From the NCBI GenBank assembly GCA_964343805.1, contig CAYFLR010000002.1, positions 155,475-219,474 of the forward strand: a stretch of DNA of 64,000 nt. The letters are read 5' to 3'. Positions 35,670 through 44,532 of this stretch are shown here, in pieces. This DNA is from CAYFLR01 sp964343805 (lineage in GTDB: Bacteria; Bdellovibrionota_B; Oligoflexia; CAYFLR01). The translations under genes were made by a program, and so were the position numbers. The notes beneath the pieces were generated by a model. The model made no database searches, was not told the origin of the DNA, and saw only the letters and a list, made by a program, of their open reading frames with translations. Each line of letters begins with the position of its first letter. Position 1 is the first letter of the stretch.

Positions 35670-35752
35670 TATAACTCCAGCTTAAAAATCAATTGGATAG
35701 GAGGAAGTTCGCTTTGGCATCATACCATAAAAGCGGAAGTGAATGCTTTTTT

Positions 35753-36655
35753 TTAAAAAGCAATCCGAATCTCTCCTTTACGTTTAAAAAAGTAATAGAA
35801 AAATCGACGATGATTTGAAACCAGAGGCTCTGCTTCTTCCAGTGTAGTAATTTTTAATAATCGATTGTCAGCCCCGAGAGTATAATTAAGATATTTAGGG
35901 ACTTTACTGAACTTCTCTTCGGCTCTAAAGCGAACCAATCTGTGAATATATTTGAGCCGAGTATGATCTTTTATATTTGGTAAAATTCCTAAGTAGTAAT
36001 CATTCAGGATTTTAGTCCTAAAAATCTGAGCGAGAGCTTCTTTATCTCTGCGGATTAATGCCAGGCGGAGAGTGACAAGAACCAATCTAGCTTCCTCAAA
36101 ATCAGCTGCTGTCATTTTTTCTCCAAATTGCCAAGCAAAAGGCCAGAGCTGTTTGGGATAGATCTTAAAATTACGAATAAGAGGAACTATATCTTTGCTC
36201 ACATGCAAAATGGTTTTTTTACGGCCTCTCATGGCCGGAAACTCATTTTTAGTGAAGCCTTTGGCTGTAATGGAAATAAAGGGTTTAGAAGATCTATGGC
36301 TCTTGGCTTCAATGACTACTTTTAGTTTATTTCTATTCTTTTTATCCATAAATTTATTGAAGATAAAGGTGTGTTTGAGAGGCTTCATACGGTCAGCTTG
36401 AATAATATCCCACTCCTGAGCGTTCATTTGATAACGCTTCACATCCCATTTGGCTAAAGTTTCCACATCCCAGGGGATTTTGCTAAAGCGATAGACGACA
36501 AAGTCATTAAAAAGGATGTACCCTGTTACCCCTCTATGGGTTATTTCAATGGAATATTCTTTTCTTTTTTCATGCTGTTTGGCTTGTAGAAACCGGGGAT
36601 TGGCAATGGTGAGAAGGAGAAACGAGAAGATAAGATAAAAGTTTTTACCGAACAT
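35753..36655 (-). CDS. Exported protein, function unknown
   Basis: The 300-aa product has a signal peptide (LIFSLLLTIANPRFLQA-like, about 1-25) followed by a basic, beta-rich region and then a helical second half with RLVLVTLRLALIRRDKEALA. It is rich in Lys, Arg and aromatic residues. It shares direction with the signalling operon but is separated from it by 83 nt. No domain is recognised. Confidence 0.7.
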   Translation of the reverse strand: MFGKNFYLIFSFLLLTIANPRFLQAKQHEKRKEYSIEITHRGVTGYILFNDFVVYRFSKIPWDVETLAKWDVKRYQMNAQEWDIIQADRMKPLKHTFIFNKFMDKKNRNKLKVVIEAKSHRSSKPFISITAKGFTKNEFPAMRGRKKTILHVSKDIVPLIRNFKIYPKQLWPFAWQFGEKMTAADFEEARLVLVTLRLALIRRDKEALAQIFRTKILNDYYLGILPNIKDHTRLKYIHRLVRFRAEEKFSKVPKYLNYTLGADNRLLKITTLEEAEPLVSNHRRFFYYFFKRKGEIRIAF

Positions 36656-36751
36656 TAATTCACTCCTTGGTTTCTAAATTGTTGTTGTTATTATATAATA
36701 ATAGTAATGTATTTTCTATCACGGATCCGGACTATAAGGAGATAGTTAGCC

Positions 36752-37141
36752 ATGGCGAACACCAGCGTACTTAAAGACAAAACCATGTTGGTAATAGATG
36801 ATCTACCCGATATGGTCAAACTGACCTCAGCCATTTTAGAGGATTATGGGGTAAAGGTTTTTTCTACTACCAGCGGTGAGGAAGCTTTAGAAATTAATAA
36901 AGAGATGGGTTTTTGTTTAGACTTGGTGATCTCTGATGTGGTGATGCCCAAAGTAAATGGTTTGCAGATAGTCAAGGAGCTACTTGCTAAAAATCCCAAA
37001 CAAAAAATATTATTAGTGAGCGGACACGTTCGGCATGAAGGCTTAGAAGGTCTCCTAAATTCCGTTGATTGTGTTGATTATCTTGCCAAGCCCTACACCG
37101 ATGATAAATTTATTGAGAAAGTAAGCTCTTTATTTGAGTAG
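36752..37141 (+). CDS. CheY-like response regulator
   Basis: The 129-aa stand-alone receiver has an acidic pair D16/D17 (LVIDDLPD), phospho-acceptor D62 (LVISDVVMPKVNG), S88 (LLVSGH) and K111 (YLAKPYT). There is no output domain. It is monocistronic on the plus strand with a hairpin/T-run just after its stop, and divergent from the exported protein. Its partner kinase could be the nearby CheA-like protein. Confidence 0.93.
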   Translation: MANTSVLKDKTMLVIDDLPDMVKLTSAILEDYGVKVFSTTSGEEALEINKEMGFCLDLVISDVVMPKVNGLQIVKELLAKNPKQKILLVSGHVRHEGLEGLLNSVDCVDYLAKPYTDDKFIEKVSSLFE

Positions 37142-37143
37142 CA

Positions 37144-37172
37144 GACCTCAATTTCGCGGTCGGTTTTTTTTT
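37144..37172 (+). terminator. Probable terminator after the CheY-like gene
   Basis: A short GACC...GGTC stem at 37145-37160 is followed immediately by GG and a run of nine or more T (37163-37171). The stem is short and the loop long, but the T-run is strong and the position is right after the stop. Confidence 0.5.
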
Positions 37173-37314
37173 ATTTATTCTAGTAAGTTGGGAAAAACAT
37201 AATTATATTCAAAAAAACCTGAAAGATAAATAGGTTGACATTCTTCATCTTTTTCTGATAGACCCTCATTTAATTAATATTACAAAACCAATGAGAGCAT
37301 ACCGGGGGTTGTTT

Positions 37315-39945
37315 ATGTTCAAATTGTTAATCATCTTTTTTTTGCTAAGTCTAACTGCATGTGACCTTGACTTAGATCTGATAGACTCTTCCTCTTCTTC
37401 TGAAGGTGAAGCGCCTGAAACGGAAGAAGTGACCCCTACCTTGGTGAGAGAGAAACTGCCAGCTGGTATCCAAATAGAGTATGATAATAAGCAGTTGGAA
37501 GCTCAAAACCGGGTTGCTTTGGAAGTTGATAGCCCTTTTGAAGTGGAAAACGCGCGATTGGTCAGTTCGGTGGTTCGCATAGAAAGAGAGGTTCCCTCTC
37601 ACTTAAGACCCAAAAGTTACTATAAAATTTCCTTTCCTTTACCTAAAGAAATGACAGATTCTGATAAACTGATAGCTTTTGTAAAGTTGGCAGAAGGCAG
37701 AGTTATGCCTCTTTTTGCAGAAATAAACCAACTCGAAGGTTTAGTTAGTCTCCACCTGCCTAATGTAAAAGTTGGTTGGAAGATTGGGGTCTTTGAAAAC
37801 TCACAGTTAAAGATCATTGCTCCAAAATCCCCATCCTCTCTACCTCAATCATTAGACCTTTTACAGAGTAAGAAAAAAATGGGTTGGCTCACCGACCTCA
37901 ATTGGCAGACTTGTGATTTTGCAGCAATTAATACTACTGCCCTTTCTGCAGAAGAAGTCAGAACCAAAATCCTGGCACCCGCAACCCAGGCCTGTATTGA
38001 ATTGCAGTCATTAGGGTTGAGAGCCCCTCGACTATGGGTGGGGTCTCAAAACAAAATTCCAGTCCGGTTTATCCATGTCACTAATCAAAGCTCTTACTTC
38101 AGTAAGCGCATGGGTGACTTGGTTGATGGCTTTTCATTGTCCAAAGCAACTGAAGATGAAATGCTGGCCCTCGGTCAACTCTATGTCTCTTATAACCAGT
38201 TTCTAAATCTTCAGCAAAAGTACCAAATCTCTCTCTCCAATATCCTAATTCATGAGCTGACTCATGCGGTACAAGCGGGCTATGATATCCGAATGGGAGT
38301 TAAAACCTTGGGGCAAGGGGATAATCAGCGGCAAATTACAAGTCTTAAAGCCTATTTTGATGGAACAGCCACTCCCATTGGCCAATCTTGGCAAAACTTT
38401 AATACTTTAAATGGTGATAAGGTTGCTGTACGAGATCTCCGTCAAGNNNNNNNNNNNNNNNNNNNNNNNNNNNNNNNNNNNNNNNNNNNNNNNNNNNNNN
38501 NNNNNNNNNNNNNNCTTTTGGATCATTCGGTTGATACCCCCTACGGGAATTACTATAAAAAACAGTCCTTTTATGCCTATGTAGCGAAAGTGTTTGGCAA
38601 AGGAAATTGGTCTTATATTCATAATCTATTCGAGCAATTAGGATTAGCGAGTTATGCCAAGCATGATTTGCCCTTTGATGATTATGCTGAACTTTATCGC
38701 GAAGCTATGGATCAGGCCCTTAACATCTCTTATGGGAAATCTCTAAGCGAAATTTATTTTCAATTTGCTGAAGATCGATCCTATATTCATACTCCCGCCC
38801 ATCGTCTGCATAAAATAGACAAATCAATTGAGGAGTACCAATTATCTGAATTACTATTTAGTGATAAAGGCTTTAAGGAAATAAATCTGCTTTTTAATGA
38901 TGATTCTAAAATTGCATTTAATCAAATCAAACCTCTTTCCATGCGAGCTTTTAGAGTGTACACCCCCTTAGATATGTGTCTAGAGGATTGTCCTGCTCTG
39001 GTGGAACTAGATCTGGATATTTTTGTAAATGGAAGCAAAGCCCTCCCTAAAGAGCTAAAACTCATACAATATGAGGAAGAGTTAGATTTTAAGGGTATAA
39101 AGGGAAGTCGGAAAGAAATAACCAACATCAGTGAAGGGTTGACCCTAACAGCTCCAGAAGGAAACTCAGTTCCTTATCTATTTTTACTCATCAACACCTC
39201 TACCATAGAACAAAGTTTTGATGTAGAGATCCAAACTGCGGCTTTTATCAAGAGTATTAAACCTCAAAATGCCGAAAGTGGAGATGTGATTGAGATCCAT
39301 GGTGCTGGTTTTGGAGATGCTCTACAGGATCAGCAACTCATGTGGGGAGATCAAAAACTCAATGTGGAGTTGTGGAGTGATTCACTTATTCGTTTCAAAG
39401 TGGAAGAGGATTGGCCCACCCAAAAGAAGAAAATTACTATTCAAAGGGGAAAAAGAAAATCCAATGGGCTCTCCTTTGAAGTCCGTAATACCAGTTCCCC
39501 TCAGGTACTTCCCATTAGCTTTTGGGAAGGATTCACCTACCATGTGGATCTAGAACTTCCTTTCAAAGTGGATAGCGCTGGTAACTTTGAAATTAAACAT
39601 TCCTTTAGTTTTAAACGAGGGGAAGGGGATCTCCCCACCGGAAGCATTGAAGCCAAAGGAACCTACATTAATGATGTGATCTCTTTAAGTGGTGAGATTA
39701 TGATCACCAGTATGAATACCGAGGATCGTAGAGCTGAGGCTCAAAATTTCTCCTTTACCGGCTTAACCGGCAAGTTTACCTATGGTATTTTCTTTCCCTA
39801 TGCCCCTGAAAGTGAAACCGCCAGCTTCTTCTACCAATACAAAATTCAAGTAGAAGAAAATGGCGAGTGGGTGACCAAATGGGAAGACTACCAAAAAGAT
39901 TTTGACCCAGACATTACCCTCGAAGCCCCCCGCCCAACAAATTGA
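37315..39945 (+). CDS. Metallopeptidase-like lipoprotein with IPT/TIG domain
   Basis: ATG 37315 (GGGGG upstream) gives a clear lipoprotein signal ending SLTAC (Cys16). The product of about 876 residues contains NILIHELTHAVQAGYD, a HExxH zinc motif at 313-317. A 68-N gap (38447-38514) interrupts the region where the third ligand would be expected. About residues 640-722 form an IPT/TIG-type Ig domain (IKSIKPQNAESGDVIEIHGA, GFGDALQDQQLMWGDQKL). The C-terminus is beta-rich. Its stop codon lies inside the first arm of a 124-nt palindromic repeat. It is probably a surface or periplasmic peptidase; the substrate is unknown. Confidence 0.75.
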   Translation: MFKLLIIFFLLSLTACDLDLDLIDSSSSSEGEAPETEEVTPTLVREKLPAGIQIEYDNKQLEAQNRVALEVDSPFEVENARLVSSVVRIEREVPSHLRPKSYYKISFPLPKEMTDSDKLIAFVKLAEGRVMPLFAEINQLEGLVSLHLPNVKVGWKIGVFENSQLKIIAPKSPSSLPQSLDLLQSKKKMGWLTDLNWQTCDFAAINTTALSAEEVRTKILAPATQACIELQSLGLRAPRLWVGSQNKIPVRFIHVTNQSSYFSKRMGDLVDGFSLSKATEDEMLALGQLYVSYNQFLNLQQKYQISLSNILIHELTHAVQAGYDIRMGVKTLGQGDNQRQITSLKAYFDGTATPIGQSWQNFNTLNGDKVAVRDLRQXXXXXXXXXXXXXXXXXXXXXXXLLDHSVDTPYGNYYKKQSFYAYVAKVFGKGNWSYIHNLFEQLGLASYAKHDLPFDDYAELYREAMDQALNISYGKSLSEIYFQFAEDRSYIHTPAHRLHKIDKSIEEYQLSELLFSDKGFKEINLLFNDDSKIAFNQIKPLSMRAFRVYTPLDMCLEDCPALVELDLDIFVNGSKALPKELKLIQYEEELDFKGIKGSRKEITNISEGLTLTAPEGNSVPYLFLLINTSTIEQSFDVEIQTAAFIKSIKPQNAESGDVIEIHGAGFGDALQDQQLMWGDQKLNVELWSDSLIRFKVEEDWPTQKKKITIQRGKRKSNGLSFEVRNTSSPQVLPISFWEGFTYHVDLELPFKVDSAGNFEIKHSFSFKRGEGDLPTGSIEAKGTYINDVISLSGEIMITSMNTEDRRAEAQNFSFTGLTGKFTYGIFFPYAPESETASFFYQYKIQVEENGEWVTKWEDYQKDFDPDITLEAPRPTN

Positions 39946-40187
39946 CTTCCAGAAACGAACATCTACTGTGTTGACTGCGAAGAGCGATTCGAGTCCGTAC
40001 TGGTCGTACTGTCCTCTTTCGCTCTTCTTGTCGCCTTGTAGATGCCCGTTTCTGTAAGTCAATCCTAAGAGGAATGAAACGAACATCTACTGTGTTGACT
40101 GCGAAGAGCGATTCGAGTCCGTACTGGTCGTACTGTCCTCTTTCGCTCTTCTTGTCGCCTTGTAGATGACCGTTTCTGTAAGTCAAT
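39941..40187. repeat. Two tandem copies of a 124-nt palindromic repeat
   Basis: Copies start at 39952 and 40076 (period 124) and are almost identical. Each folds on itself: the outer arms (ATTGACTTxCAGAAACG / CGTTTCTGTAAGTCAAT) and an inner stem (GAAGAGCGA / TCGCTCTTC) pair around a short centre. The first arm overlaps the stop codon of the lipoprotein gene. Confidence 0.9.
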
Positions 40188-40350
40188 TATAAGTGGTAGT
40201 AAACAAACGTATACATGTAACCTTCTTAAAAAGATTCAAGCCCAAACTATACTGGATTGCCTGTGCAAAAAGACTCAAGTCAAAAGTAAGGCTGATCATA
40301 ATACAAATGAGTACTTACTTAGGAAACGAGAACCCTAATATGTTCGTAGA

Positions 40351-40504
40351 TTCTTTGTGCGCGGGAAATTGGTGTTAAATTTTTTTAACCTTTTATTATC
40401 ATTATCTGATTATAGATTTAGAGGTTAAGCTTTTGAAATTAAGGGGGTAATCCTATCTGTAAGCATTTGGTGGTAAAAAGCACCACTTTTCCGCGCACAA
40501 AGAA
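40351..40504. repeat. Dispersed hairpin element, copy 2
   Basis: Terminal inverted repeats TTCTTTGTGCGCGG (40351-40364) and CCGCGCACAAAGAA (40491-40504) match the arms of the element at 297-452, including the inner GAAATTGGTGTT on the left. The right arm is less well preserved past the first 14 nt. The interior has diverged, though a TAATCCTAT/GCTATCCTAT segment is shared. There is no ORF. Confidence 0.75.
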
Positions 40505-40526
40505 TTAAACTAAGAGGAAGTAATCA

Positions 40527-40840
40527 AACATCCGCTGTGTGGTTTTTGCAAAAGACTCCAGTCAAAATGATGGCTAGGTATAATAAAACTGCCCAACCTC
40601 CGAGAAAATGAAGACTATACGATGTAGCAGAAATAGGGGGTGAAGGAACATCCGCTGTGTGGTTTTTGCAAAAGACTCCAGTCAAAATGATGGCTGGGTA
40701 TACTAAAAATGCCCAACCTCCGAGAAAATGAAGACTCTACGATGTAGCAGAAATAAGGGGTGAAGGAACATCCACTGTGTGGACTTAGCAAAAAGTAAAG
40801 GCTGAGTACCTGCATAGGAAACTAGGACCCTAAGAGATTA
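40527..40840. repeat. 120-nt tandem repeat, two copies plus a partial third
   Basis: Units start at 40527, 40647 and 40767 (AACATCCGCTGTGTGG...). The first two differ at few positions; the third diverges after about 20 nt. No ORF runs through. The head sequence CGCTGTGTGG resembles the heads of the other repeat families in the window. Confidence 0.88.
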
Positions 40841-40904
40841 GATAAAACGAAAAGCTGTACAAAATAAAAATGAGCCTTTGATGAGAAATGAGGCCCTACG
40901 AGGA

Positions 40905-41120
40905 TAAGAAAAAGGGTAGAGAGCAAGGAGGGTAGAGAGAAAGAAGGGTAGAGAGCAAGGAGGATAGAGAGAAAGAAGGGTAGCGAAAAAGGATGGTAGA
41001 GAGCAAGGAGGATAGAGAGAAAAGAAGGGTAGCGAGAAAGAAGATAGAGAAAAAAGAAAATAACGAAAAAAGAAAATAGAGAAAAAAGAAAATAGCGAAA
41101 ACGAAAATAGCGAAAACGAA
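40905..41120. repeat. Polypurine low-complexity tract (G/A-rich plus strand)
   Basis: About 215 nt of almost pure A and G on the plus strand, made of degenerate 14-17-nt units (GGTAGAGAGCAAGGAGG, GATAGAGAGAAAGAA). It shifts to A-rich units towards 41120. On the minus strand it gives a Leu/Phe/Ser/Pro ORF, which is a composition artefact. It belongs to the gene-free block 39946-41440. Confidence 0.85.
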
Positions 41121-41127
41121 AAATGGC

Positions 41128-41369
41128 AATAGGTGAGGAGGGGGTAGGGCCGGGCTATAGAGTGATCACTTGAGCGAACCTTACAGTCCGTATGAAATCC
41201 AAATAGACCATAAGCAAACGATGTTTGAGTTACTATACCAGGCACACCGAAGGTGTCTGCCTGCAGTATAGTAAGGAGTTCCGTTTGCGGTCTATTTGAT
41301 GGAATTACGGAGTGTAGGTAAGCGAAACAGATCTCGATATAGCCCGGCCCTACCCCCTCCTCACCTATT
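41128..41369. repeat. 242-bp imperfect palindrome with perfect 32-bp ends
   Basis: 41128-41159 is the exact reverse complement of 41338-41369 (core GGAGGGGGTAGGGCCGGGCT). Inside, further arms pair: CAAATAGACC / GGTCTATTTG, GCAAACG / CGTTTGC, TTACTATA / TATAGTAA, and a central hairpin CAGGCACACC-GAA-GGTGTCTGCCTG. As RNA it would make one long rod. It could be a mobile hairpin element or a structured non-coding RNA. It ends 71 nt before the AbiEi-like gene. Confidence 0.88.
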
Positions 41370-41440
41370 AGCATTTTATCCTTTGCCACTCTCATTTCTA
41401 CTAGACCTTTAGGAGCTTTACCTATAAACTGTAACCCAAC

Positions 41441-42113
41441 ATGGGTAAAAAAAGACACCACAAGAAGCTCTTCCACAGCTGGATGGCAGCCCAAGAGAAA
41501 TTAAAAACTCAAATGGGGATTGATCCGGTTCCTCCTCAATCGATTAGTGACAAGCTTAATATCAAGTTTTCTGAATCAGATGCGGCCTCCTGGGGGGTGA
41601 GTACGGAGTTACTGAAACTCTTTGCCAAAAATAACTGGTTAGCCAAGCATGATGGGAATTACTACTCCCTCAATCAGCCGATTATTACCAATTCTCCCGT
41701 GTGGGAGCTGGTTCAATCCGAGTTAGGTGCTATTCAAAAGGGGACACTCGGCTTAGAAACCGCCCTTTACATCCATGGAGTGATCGAGGGAACACCGAGT
41801 AAGCTAGACATAATCACATCCAAGTCAAAGCAATGTTCGACTTTCAGTGAAGTCCTCCGTTGTTATCATATTACTGAACCCCATTTTAAAAGTAAAAGAT
41901 TCCAACTTTCCAATGTATGGGTTACCACTCTAGAACAAACTCTAGTAGACCTGTTTGTGGTTGGTGTCCCTGTTGATGTTTTGAAAGATTTAATCCAGAA
42001 AATTCAGTCATACAACTTGCTATTTGACATGGATAGTTTTCAGTCTATGATGGGTAGTCATTATGTGAATCAAAAAGGATTAATGCTTACAGAATCAGTT
42101 AGTACAGATGGTT
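41441..42113 (+). CDS. AbiEi-like antitoxin family protein, 3' end lost in a gap
   Basis: The frame is open for 224 codons before a 39-N gap. The N-terminal about 90 residues could be a winged-helix region (LKLFAKNNWLAKHDGNYYSL). The rest has the AbiEi-type order: GTLGLETALYIHGVIEGTP, a strand with the DIITSK phrase, then VWVTTLEQTLVDLFVVG, equivalent to the TPERTLVDLL signature. AbiEi proteins are DNA-binding antitoxins of type IV toxin-antitoxin systems. No AbiEii nucleotidyltransferase toxin is visible downstream, where a coiled-coil/actin operon starts instead. No good ribosome site precedes the ATG. Confidence 0.5.
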
Positions 42114-42239
42114 NNNNNNNNNNNNNNNNNNNNNNNNNNNNNNNNNNNNNNNAAGTATTATTTTAATTGAAAAACTAGAGTTTTTAATCTACCTTTTCTT
42201 CTAGATTATTATAAGTTTGGGTTGGAAATGGCTAGAAAA

Positions 42240-42261
42240 ATAGGTAAAAAATACCTATAAT
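42240..42261 (+). promoter_or_regulatory. Promoter -10 with overlapping inverted repeat before the actin operon
   Basis: A perfect TATAAT lies at 42256-42261, 30 nt before ATG 42291. The inverted repeat ATAGGTA-AAAAA-TACCTAT (42240-42258) runs into it. No good -35 is visible at the right distance, so an activator or alternative recognition is possible. It is the only promoter-like site I find for the 15-kb operon. Confidence 0.5.
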
Positions 42262-42290
42262 GCCAGGAAATATCAAAAGGAGTGCGAATT

Positions 42291-43934
42291 ATGGGTAACA
42301 TGATTTCTAAGAGTGGCTATTACACGGCCAAGTCAATGGGTAAATCTACAGGCTATATGTATGTTGGAGTTCGTGGTGTTGGACGAGTAGTTGTCTATCC
42401 TTTTAGCAAGATTCCTTCCATTAAAATGCCGTCTATTTCTATGCCGTCATTTTCAATGCCATCCATGCCCTCTTTTTCAATGCCGTCCATGCCTTCTTTT
42501 TCTATGCCGAAAATGAGTATGCCTAATATTGGCTTTCCAAAGTTTAAGGGCATGTTTACAGGCGGGTTACGCAAGCGTTTTAAACTTGGAAAAAATGAAG
42601 TTCAGGGTAAAATAGCTAGCTTAGAAACAGAGATTCGCAATCTCTATTTAGATATTGGTAAGCTCGGTTCTGATAACAAACAGGATGGTAAATTATTCCA
42701 GCATCCTGATGTGAAAGTTAAAATTGAAAAGATTAAAAAAGCCGAAGCAGAGTTGCACTCCTTGCAAAATTACTTGGCGAATTTACCAGCCAACCGTCCC
42801 GTTGATCAACCAGCTCGGAAAATGGTGGTACGTACAAAACCTACTGCAACCCAGAAAGTAAATAAACGAGTGAGAAGCTTGAGTGCTGCCGCCATTCGTA
42901 AAGCGAGATTCCCGGTTAAGTCGGATGCCATCGTATTTAAAAAATCAATGAACGATTTGGTGGATGAGGATAAAGATATTCGTCGTCTAGCTATTAGCGA
43001 GCTGGGTCGAATCGGAAATAAAGCAGCGAACCCGGTTCTTAAAGAGATGCTTCGTTTGCAAGATCCGCAAATTTTAGCTGAAACCATTAACTCCCTGATT
43101 CAAATTGATGATGGCGATGTGTTTAAAATCTGCAAATCCTATGTCACTCATAGCAATGCCGGTGTGAGAGCGGCCTGTATCCGTGGTCTCTATAAGAAGG
43201 GGCAATCTTCAGCGGTTCCTCAATTAACCGAATCTCTCAAAGATGAGAATGCGGAAATTAGAAGTTCGGCGGCCATGTTCTTAGGATGGTTAGAGGCAAA
43301 AACAGCTGTTCCTGGTTTGTTGCAGGTGGCCAAAGATTTGGATAAGCGAGTGAGTAAAAATGCCATCTTGTCACTCACAGCCATTCGTGACGAAGCCGCG
43401 GTGATGCCTCTGCTCAGATTACTCGACAATGATGATCTAGAAATGAGAGATAAAATTCATTCGGCGATTGAGCGTATCTTGGGTGAGAAGATTGATTTTA
43501 ATCCCACCGCAACGAAAGAAGAGCGAAGCAGGTCTATCGATAAATTAAAAGATTGGTGGATGGATAAGAATAGCCCTGGACCTCTCAATCTTAAAGAAGA
43601 AGAGAAGGTGGCTCCTACTCCTGCCAAAGTGGAAAAGGTGGTTCCACCCGAGCCAAAACCAGAACCTAAAAAAGAGGTGAAGGCTCCCGAACCTAAAAAA
43701 GTAGAGCCAGTAAAAGCTCCCGAGCCAAAAAAAGAAATCAAAGTTGAAAAACCCGAGAAGGTAGAGGCCCCTGCTCCTGCTAAGGCCGATGTTAAAATTG
43801 ACAGTAAAGCGAGTAGCTCTAGTAAAACTAACAGAGCGGATAGAATTGCCCGGTTACAAAGATTAGAAGCCAAGTCAAAAGAAAAGAGGGACAACAATGA
43901 TTCAGGATCCAAAAAAGACCGAAGAACAAAGTAA
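42291..43934 (+). CDS. HEAT-repeat scaffold protein with MPS repeats
   Basis: AAAGGAG at 42276-42282 sets ATG 42291. The 547-aa product has an N-terminal segment with GVRGVGRVVVYPF. A striking Met-Pro-Ser repeat follows (about 43-80, units SMPSF and SMPSM), then a short coiled coil (about 105-160). HEAT/PBS-lyase-type repeats cover about 220-400 (DIRRLAISELGRIGNKAANP, AEIRSSAAMFLGWLEAKTAV). A Pro/Lys/Glu-rich disordered tail (PEPKPEPKKE) ends it. HEAT repeats make protein-binding solenoids. As first gene of the operon it is a good candidate for the scaffold of the assembly. The next gene overlaps its end by 38 nt. Confidence 0.8.
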   Translation: MGNMISKSGYYTAKSMGKSTGYMYVGVRGVGRVVVYPFSKIPSIKMPSISMPSFSMPSMPSFSMPSMPSFSMPKMSMPNIGFPKFKGMFTGGLRKRFKLGKNEVQGKIASLETEIRNLYLDIGKLGSDNKQDGKLFQHPDVKVKIEKIKKAEAELHSLQNYLANLPANRPVDQPARKMVVRTKPTATQKVNKRVRSLSAAAIRKARFPVKSDAIVFKKSMNDLVDEDKDIRRLAISELGRIGNKAANPVLKEMLRLQDPQILAETINSLIQIDDGDVFKICKSYVTHSNAGVRAACIRGLYKKGQSSAVPQLTESLKDENAEIRSSAAMFLGWLEAKTAVPGLLQVAKDLDKRVSKNAILSLTAIRDEAAVMPLLRLLDNDDLEMRDKIHSAIERILGEKIDFNPTATKEERSRSIDKLKDWWMDKNSPGPLNLKEEEKVAPTPAKVEKVVPPEPKPEPKKEVKAPEPKKVEPVKAPEPKKEIKVEKPEKVEAPAPAKADVKIDSKASSSSKTNRADRIARLQRLEAKSKEKRDNNDSGSKKDRRTK

Positions 43935-44517
43935 AGAGCTCACTCGGCAAGAAATTGAAGAGCACCGTCAGCTCCTTGAAGAGAAAGAGCTGGCCAATAA
44001 ATTGCTGGAAACGGTTAAAATCAATGCCCATCTGATTAAAGAGGTGGAGAGTGTTTCTGGTGAAAACTCCACCATTTTAAATGGCAATCAACAGCTGAAA
44101 AATCAGTATGAGAGCAATGCTAAAAGACATGAAGAGTTGACTAAAGAGTATAAGGAGGTGGAATCTTCCATCACTACTCTACAGATAAAATACAACTCAC
44201 TCACCTCCGAGATTGCTTTCTTGCAGGAAGAACGGCATAAGTTGCAAATCATAGCGGATGAGAAATATCAAAAGTTGGCTGAATTAATGAGAAGGTATAA
44301 TGCCATCAAAGATAGCTATGAGTTTGTCAAAGGGGAAACCACCTTTTCCCAAGATCTGCTTAAATATTCTGAAGATCTTCTCATGAAAGCACTTAAACAG
44401 AAGCAGTCATTTGATCGGAAGCTGGATCAGTCGGAAGAGTCCTTGGATCAGCTTTTCAATGGTCTTGATGAAGTTGTGAGACAAGGGCATGTGACCTTTT
44501 ACACTCATCGACAATAA
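43897..44517 (+). CDS. Coiled-coil protein of the actin operon
   Basis: The 206-aa product is almost wholly predicted helix with heptads from residue 5 to about 195 (QEIEEHRQLLEEKELANKLL, KEVESSITTLQIKYNSLTSE). It has no signal peptide or membrane segment. It starts inside the preceding HEAT gene, indicating coupled translation. It probably forms a rod or bridging element with the neighbouring coiled-coil proteins. Confidence 0.75.
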   Translation: MIQDPKKTEEQSKELTRQEIEEHRQLLEEKELANKLLETVKINAHLIKEVESVSGENSTILNGNQQLKNQYESNAKRHEELTKEYKEVESSITTLQIKYNSLTSEIAFLQEERHKLQIIADEKYQKLAELMRRYNAIKDSYEFVKGETTFSQDLLKYSEDLLMKALKQKQSFDRKLDQSEESLDQLFNGLDEVVRQGHVTFYTHRQ

Positions 44518-44532
44518 AATTTATTTGAGGAG

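Noticed and set aside
39952..40840. CRISPR or attachment-site array
   Set aside because: Units of 120-124 nt repeat in full, with no spacer-like unique segments, integrase gene or tRNA nearby.
40838..41494. Minus-strand ORF of 218 codons
   Set aside because: It reads through the polypurine tract and the palindrome and gives Leu/Phe/Ser/Pro low-complexity sequence. There is no ribosome site or family.
43457..43912. Minus-strand ORF of 151 codons
   Set aside because: It is the antisense shadow of the Pro/Lys/Glu tail and HEAT region and has Ser/Gly/Phe low complexity.
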